DNA from: Blepharisma stoltei
Lineage: Eukaryota > Ciliophora > Heterotrichea > Heterotrichida > Blepharismidae
Assembly: GCA_914767885.1 (NCBI GenBank)
Contig: CAJZBQ010000054.1
Coordinates: 1 to 64,000 of the forward strand
Direction of reading: 5' to 3'
Length of the DNA stretch: 64,000 bases
Below are positions 59,827 to 64,000 of the stretch, in pieces. The notes below the pieces were generated by a model. It was given only the letters and a program-made list of their open reading frames with translations, ran no database searches and was not told the DNA's origin. The translations under genes were made by a program, and so were the position numbers. Position 1 is the stretch's first letter. Each line of letters opens with the position of its first letter.

Positions 59827-61240
59827 ATGGCTGCTAAAGTGACTATTGAGTTTCCAAAAAATTCAGAAAAGAAAGAGAAATTCTTCAATAAATCAGTCAG
59901 AAGGTCAATTTCAGTATCGAATACAGAGCCTAGAAGCTCAAAAACTATGTCAATTTCTCCTGCAAATTCTGAAGCCTGCTATAAGGATTTAAAGAAACCT
60001 CAGCTTTTATTACTAAGCAATAAACTATCGATTAGAAGAAAAAATAGCGAAAAACCCCCAGCAAAGCATAGCAGGGTTTCCCCAAGCCCAAAATTTGAAA
60101 ATATTCCAAGACGGCAGCTCTCAGCAACTCGCCCACGAGCTTTATTAAGGAATAGGAGTTCTAATGCAACCTCAAAGTCACAAACCGAATTAATTACATT
60201 AGAAATCCCTTTGCATCCTGACAAAGATTATTGAAATGAACGAATTTATTGAAAAGCAAGAAAAATGAAAGCACAAGTTTTAATAATTAATTTTGAAGGT
60301 GTCATAGGGGACTACTATAGAGGTTCGTTTTGAAGCTTAGAGCCTGCATCTTTTAAGCTGAGAGATGGGCTCTTCCAGGGGATGCTAAAATTATCGCAAA
60401 AATTCCGGATTGTAATTTTAAGCTGCTATGCGAGAAATGCTACATGCGAGATGACGGAATTATTCCAAAGCAAAAAAATCCATATTGACGCGATTTATCA
60501 AAAAAGACATATATTTTTTACAATGAAATAGGACTATTATCGTTATCTATTTATTTATTTTATTATTTTTTTGATAATAATGCTTATTTATATCAAATAA
60601 GTATAGAGAGTCACAGCCAAAATTTAGACATGACTATACTGCGATTTTTAAAGATTTTGAAGTTTCACATGAAGAGTGCATGATTTTAGCAGCTATAGAG
60701 CTGGACGCTGGGGAGATACAGAATAGGAGCGGGAGTAATGTGATTTTTGAGGACTCAGCATCTTCTTTGAGTAAATATTTGGTGAAGGCTGCGCCAATAC
60801 CAAGTAAAGAGTATCAGTATACACCTATTACAATTTTGGTTCCGCATTTCAGATTTTCTGAAAAACTAGGGTTGTCTGCGATTGCTGAAGTAATTATTGA
60901 TGTAAGAGCGAACAAAAGTATGTATGGCATATTTGGTTTAAATGTATTGATATAAGCAAAAGACTAGAACTCCAATTTGTGATAAATTAATGTTTTTATT
61001 GCAATTAAAATACCTTTCGATTAACCCCAAGCAACATATAAAACCTCAGACAACTTTTTTCAAGACTCCTTAAGAGTTTCTATCCCAATTCCTATTGATC
61101 CTGATCTACCTTGTATAGCTGTAGATCCAAATCTAGTCAAAGCTCCAGAAGTGTACTTCTATATTTTTTATAGTTTCCCTAAATCAATTCCAACGCTTCC
61201 ACCTGTATCTACAAGATTAACCAAACGAACAAAACAATAA
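59827..61240 (+). CDS. Degenerate HAD-like (FCP1/SCP-type) protein with basic N-terminus
   Basis: 418 residues after removing 60531-60603 and 60955-61038. A disordered basic N-terminus of about 140 residues leads to VLIINFEGVIGDYYRG...FKLRDGLFQGMLKLSQKFRIVILSCYARN, which follows the layout of HAD phosphatase motifs I and II (hhhDxDG, hhhSxx) with the first catalytic Asp replaced by Asn-Phe-Glu. YRESQPKFRHDY resembles the Tyr/His loop of FCP1/SCP/TIM50 proteins. The missing nucleophile suggests a binding rather than a catalytic role. Several TGA=Trp codons. Confidence 0.55.
60531..60603. other. IES (73 bp) in the HAD-like gene
   Basis: TA at 60529 and 60602. Excision joins HIFFTMK to YRESQPKF in frame. 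Confidence 0.8.
60955..61038. other. IES (84 bp) in the HAD-like gene
   Basis: TA at 60953 and 61037. Excision joins FGLNVLI to YKTSDNFFQ, adding the last 68 residues. Confidence 0.8.
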
Positions 61241-61344
61241 TGTTATTAATTATTATCTATTTATTTTTTAAATAAAATCTCCTAGGCTAGCTGTTTACGT
61301 TCCCAAAATCATAATTTTTAACCATTAATCTCAATTTAATCAAT

Positions 61345-63168
61345 TTATCTATCTGTGCATCCAATCACCCCTCCAAGCCACCTCAAAAATCCTCCCTCTT
61401 CTTTTTTCTTTTTTTGTTTTTTTACCACAACTGGCATGGGTTTAATGTTGACTCTCTTTATCAGCCTTTCCAGCTCTTTTTTCTTTTTTCTCAGCACGTC
61501 TTTCGAAATGGATAATTCTTTTTCATAATCTTCTATTTCTTCTAATGGCTGCAAAGTGTTTATATACATGTCGTATTCATCTAAGCTCTGAGCATTTTTA
61601 TTAACCACAATATTGGTATCTGGGATATCTGGGGCTGTTATTATTTTTTCTTTTCCATCATTTAGCCAAGCTTGCTCTAGGCTTGCGTAGAAGTCTAAAT
61701 GCTGCTGCTCGATGAGTTCGCGTTGAGTTTCAAATTCTTTTCGATTATCACGGTCTGTAGAAATTGAGAAACTTTTAGCCATTTTGGATTTGGGGTTGAT
61801 TTTTACAGGTGGAACTGGAGAGGAAGCAATTGGCTCAGGAAATTTAAAATTTTCAGAAACATTTTTCTTATGAGATGTTGCTGGAATTTCATTTTCCGAA
61901 TTGTTTTTCAAAATCTTGGGGTTTTCTTGAGATTCATAACGCTTTTTCTTTTCGTTGAAATCTAAAGGTGAAAATGAGGAGTTCTCATAATCAATCTGTG
62001 GGGCTGGATTTTCTATTTCAGGGTTAGAATTATCATCGGATGTATAATACTCCACTTGCTTATAGTCTTCTTCATGGCCTTTTTTTTGGTTTTCGATGTT
62101 TTCTTTTATTTCAATTTTAAAATCTCTAGACTATACAGAAAATGGCTGTGACGAGCGACCTGTCCTCACCGTGGCGGGTGTCCTTATGTATATATATTCA
62201 GAATGTTTTTTTGTGCAAAGAGCTGCTGAAGGGTTGGTTAGCCTCGAAGCGAAAGGCTAGCTCTATTTCCACTGATTAGTGACTCGTTTGAGCAGCAGTT
62301 TTATTCATTTTTTTGGCCAGCAGTGCCCATGCCCAGAATGGGTGTCCGATAGTGGCAAGATGGCTTACCTGGCAAAGCTGCTTTTGTGGCCTGTCCCAAA
62401 TCTCACAAAGCACATTGAGTTTTCTTCAGAGATGAACTAGAGAAAAAAAGAAACAGGCTAGGCGGAGGTCTCAGGGCTAGTTTCTCCAGTCTAAGCTGCA
62501 CAGAGTTGAACAATTTTGGCACTTGAGTTGGAAATGTAGGCTCCAAGAAAAATCTGGCTTGAACCATATCAGGATGTAAAATGCCTCTACCGAGAAGCAG
62601 GGGTTTCGGCCCGGCACAAGCTGCCGTGAAGGAGTCAAACCCTATAGGCGTTCGCCTGCGGAATTCACACAGCTATTCAGGAAGTGATGACTATAAATAA
62701 CCATTCTAGTCTAATCTAATCTACATCTTTAGACATTGTTGGCATTTTTTTAAAATCAGGCGGGCCGGAAAAATATTGAGGCTCATTGCTTTTATTATGA
62801 TTATTCTTTAATATGGATTTTTTAGCGTTTGGATATTCAAACTTGTCTTCTGAAAAGCTTAAATCGTAATTTGATGGAATATCGCTTTTAAAAGATTTTA
62901 TGGCTGGAGACACACTTCTTTGAGGCTCAAAATTGTTTGATTTGCCTGGACTTAGATATGGTGGATCGATTGACTTAGATTGATCTTTAGGGCTATTAGC
63001 TTGGAATTTTGGTGAAAGGATTTGCTGAGAAATCTCAGTTTTTTGATTTTTGATAGGCTCAATTTGCTTGTTAGGCTTTGGTGGTGCTACAGGGTCAAAT
63101 TCAATGTTTTCTGGTTTTTGATCAATTAATTTAGTATTGTTTATGGCTTTTTCATTTTTCTTACTCAT
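61345..63168 (-). CDS. Disordered Lys/Glu/Pro-rich protein with conserved-looking C-terminus
   Basis: 406 residues from the ATG at 63168 once element S12 is removed. The N-terminal part is Pro/Lys/Ser-rich and disordered, the middle carries SFSISTDRDNRKEFETQRELIEQQHLDFYASLEQAWLND-type helices and a coiled coil (LRKKKKELERLIKRV), and the end is hydrophobic (GGFLRWLGGVIGCTDR). Function unknown. Gap to the next gene is 36 bp, showing how compact non-inserted DNA is. Confidence 0.65.
62132..62734 (+). mobile_element. GC-rich retroposon-like insert S12
   Basis: 593 bp plus a 10-bp duplication ATCTYTAGAC (62122-62131 and 62725-62734, one mismatch). It begins CAGAAAATGGCTGTGACG and ends (TCTAA)n. 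Excision restores ...PTMSRDFKIEIKEN... The duplication contains TA. Shares CCTCTACCGAGAA with S9. Confidence 0.82.
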
Positions 63169-63204
63169 TTTATTTGCCAAAAATATTATTTATCAGTTTT
63201 TTTT

Positions 63205-63978
63205 TTAATTTTTTTTTACCATAATAAATATTAATGCGGCAAATTTAGGAGAGTTCTTTTTTAAAGCTTCTTCATCTTCTTTTTTTACTATAGGCGCTGC
63301 ACTTTTTTCAGAAAGTTTTAGGTCATTTTTCTTTGAATTAGTATTATTTTCATTCAAATTTTCTTTTAAAGATACAATAACATCAGGACTGCTCTTTGAA
63401 ACAATACTTTTTTCATTTACCTTTTCATAAGATTCATCTGAATCAATTTTAATATCCTGAAAGTCTTCTTGTGGGGCTTCTTCTTTAACTTTTGTCAGCT
63501 TATCTGCAGATAAAGCTGCAAGTGATTTATCAATTGATGCTTTTACATTTTCTACTTCTACTTTTAAATCAGGCTTTTTTTTGTTTTTTTTCCTTCTAGA
63601 TGGCAAATTGCACCATTGTTCTAAATTATCATATAATTTATCTTCTTTTGGTGCCTCATCTTTTTTTGGTGCTTTGGGTGGCTTTTTAGGAGTTTTTTTC
63701 GCAGAGCTTGACTCCTCAAAGGTTACAAATTTTATGTCATCTAAACTTTCACTTTTTGGATTTTCTATTTTTCTGGCAGGCTTTGCATTATTTTCGTCAA
63801 ATTCAATTTCTGGTCTTCTGGGACTTTTTTCCATGCTTCTTGCAAGTTTTGCATTATTTTCTTCAAAATCAAGCTCTAATTTCTGTGGACTTTTTTCTAT
63901 ATCAATTCCTGAGACTCTTCTTGACCTCGGAATTTTGTTGCCTCTTTTCAATATTTTTGAAACTTTAGCAATCGGCAT
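63205..63978 (-). CDS. Disordered Lys-rich protein
   Basis: 257 residues from the ATG at 63978, basic and Ser/Lys/Glu-rich throughout. A duplicated unit is visible (KSPQKLELDFEENNAKLAR and KSPRRPEIEFDENNAKPAR, about residues 28-70). KKTPKKPPKAPKK is a possible nuclear localisation or DNA/microtubule-binding stretch. It ends MVKKN-TAA. No domain recognised. Confidence 0.6.
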   Translation of the reverse strand: MPIAKVSKILKRGNKIPRSRRVSGIDIEKSPQKLELDFEENNAKLARSMEKSPRRPEIEFDENNAKPARKIENPKSESLDDIKFVTFEESSSAKKTPKKPPKAPKKDEAPKEDKLYDNLEQWCNLPSRRKKNKKKPDLKVEVENVKASIDKSLAALSADKLTKVKEEAPQEDFQDIKIDSDESYEKVNEKSIVSKSSPDVIVSLKENLNENNTNSKKNDLKLSEKSAAPIVKKEDEEALKKNSPKFAALIFIMVKKN

Positions 63979-64000
63979 AATTTCTTCAACATTAGCAGTT

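Overview
The window reads as the end of a germline (micronuclear) chromosome of a heterotrich ciliate, most likely Blepharisma. Four things support this. (1) Positions 1-3107 are a tandem array of CCCTAACA, the telomere unit known from Blepharisma. (2) TGA is read as Trp in nearly every gene, while TAA and TAG are stops. (3) The three introns I could resolve are each exactly 15 nt, GTA...TAG. (4) About half of the protein genes are broken by inserts that, when removed between short direct repeats (usually containing TA), restore one continuous frame. Such inserts are internal eliminated sequences (IESs), which are cut out when the somatic nucleus forms. I place 28 inside coding regions of 12 genes. 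For every one of these genes the predicted spliced length is a multiple of three, except that the M1 aminopeptidase also needs one single-base frameshift.

Layout: telomere (1-3107), AT-rich subtelomere, then a large TmcB/PAS-like membrane protein (3799-8526, minus). A small acylated-type protein follows (9784-10011), then a BPI/LBP-like lipid-binding protein (12135-13865), a RING-CH ubiquitin ligase (14010-14957), a membrane-anchored conserved protein (15155-16156), a DYRK kinase (17081-18739) and beta-tubulin (18798-20132). Next come three tandem DOMON-like secreted proteins (21872-26691), a Rab GTPase without C-terminal cysteines (26936-27942), a STIMATE/TMEM110 homologue (28687-30107), a PH-kinase with DFN in place of DFG (30661-32064), a large minisatellite-armed inverted repeat (about 32.5-33.93 kb), a heavily interrupted M1 aminopeptidase (33954-37875) and an ABHD17-like hydrolase (37957-38826). 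Two paralogous secreted proteins (39240-42958) precede an ankyrin/EF-hand protein (44606-47777), a DHHC palmitoyltransferase (49543-50897), a tiny membrane protein, a PUB-domain protein, an RPA1-like protein with a doubled DBD-A/DBD-B block (52270-56931), a PH+PHR protein, a SHIPPO/ODF3-type PG-rich repeat protein, a degenerate HAD-like protein and two disordered Lys-rich proteins up to the end.

The inserts fall into three classes. Short unique IESs are 60-128 bp, with several lengths spaced about 10-11 bp. TA-flanked inverted-repeat elements (MITEs) have termini beginning ACTCCCCC and form at least three families. GC-rich elements of about 0.35-0.6 kb have a shared 5' motif (AAATGGCG or close), pentamer/hexamer 3' tails and 9-15 bp target-site duplications; they look like a SINE-type retroposon family. 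These GC-rich elements also sit inside exons, where excision between the duplications, often without a TA, restores the frame. That is the most interesting feature of the window. All joins are inferred from reading frame, protein-family fit and direct repeats; matching somatic sequence would settle them.
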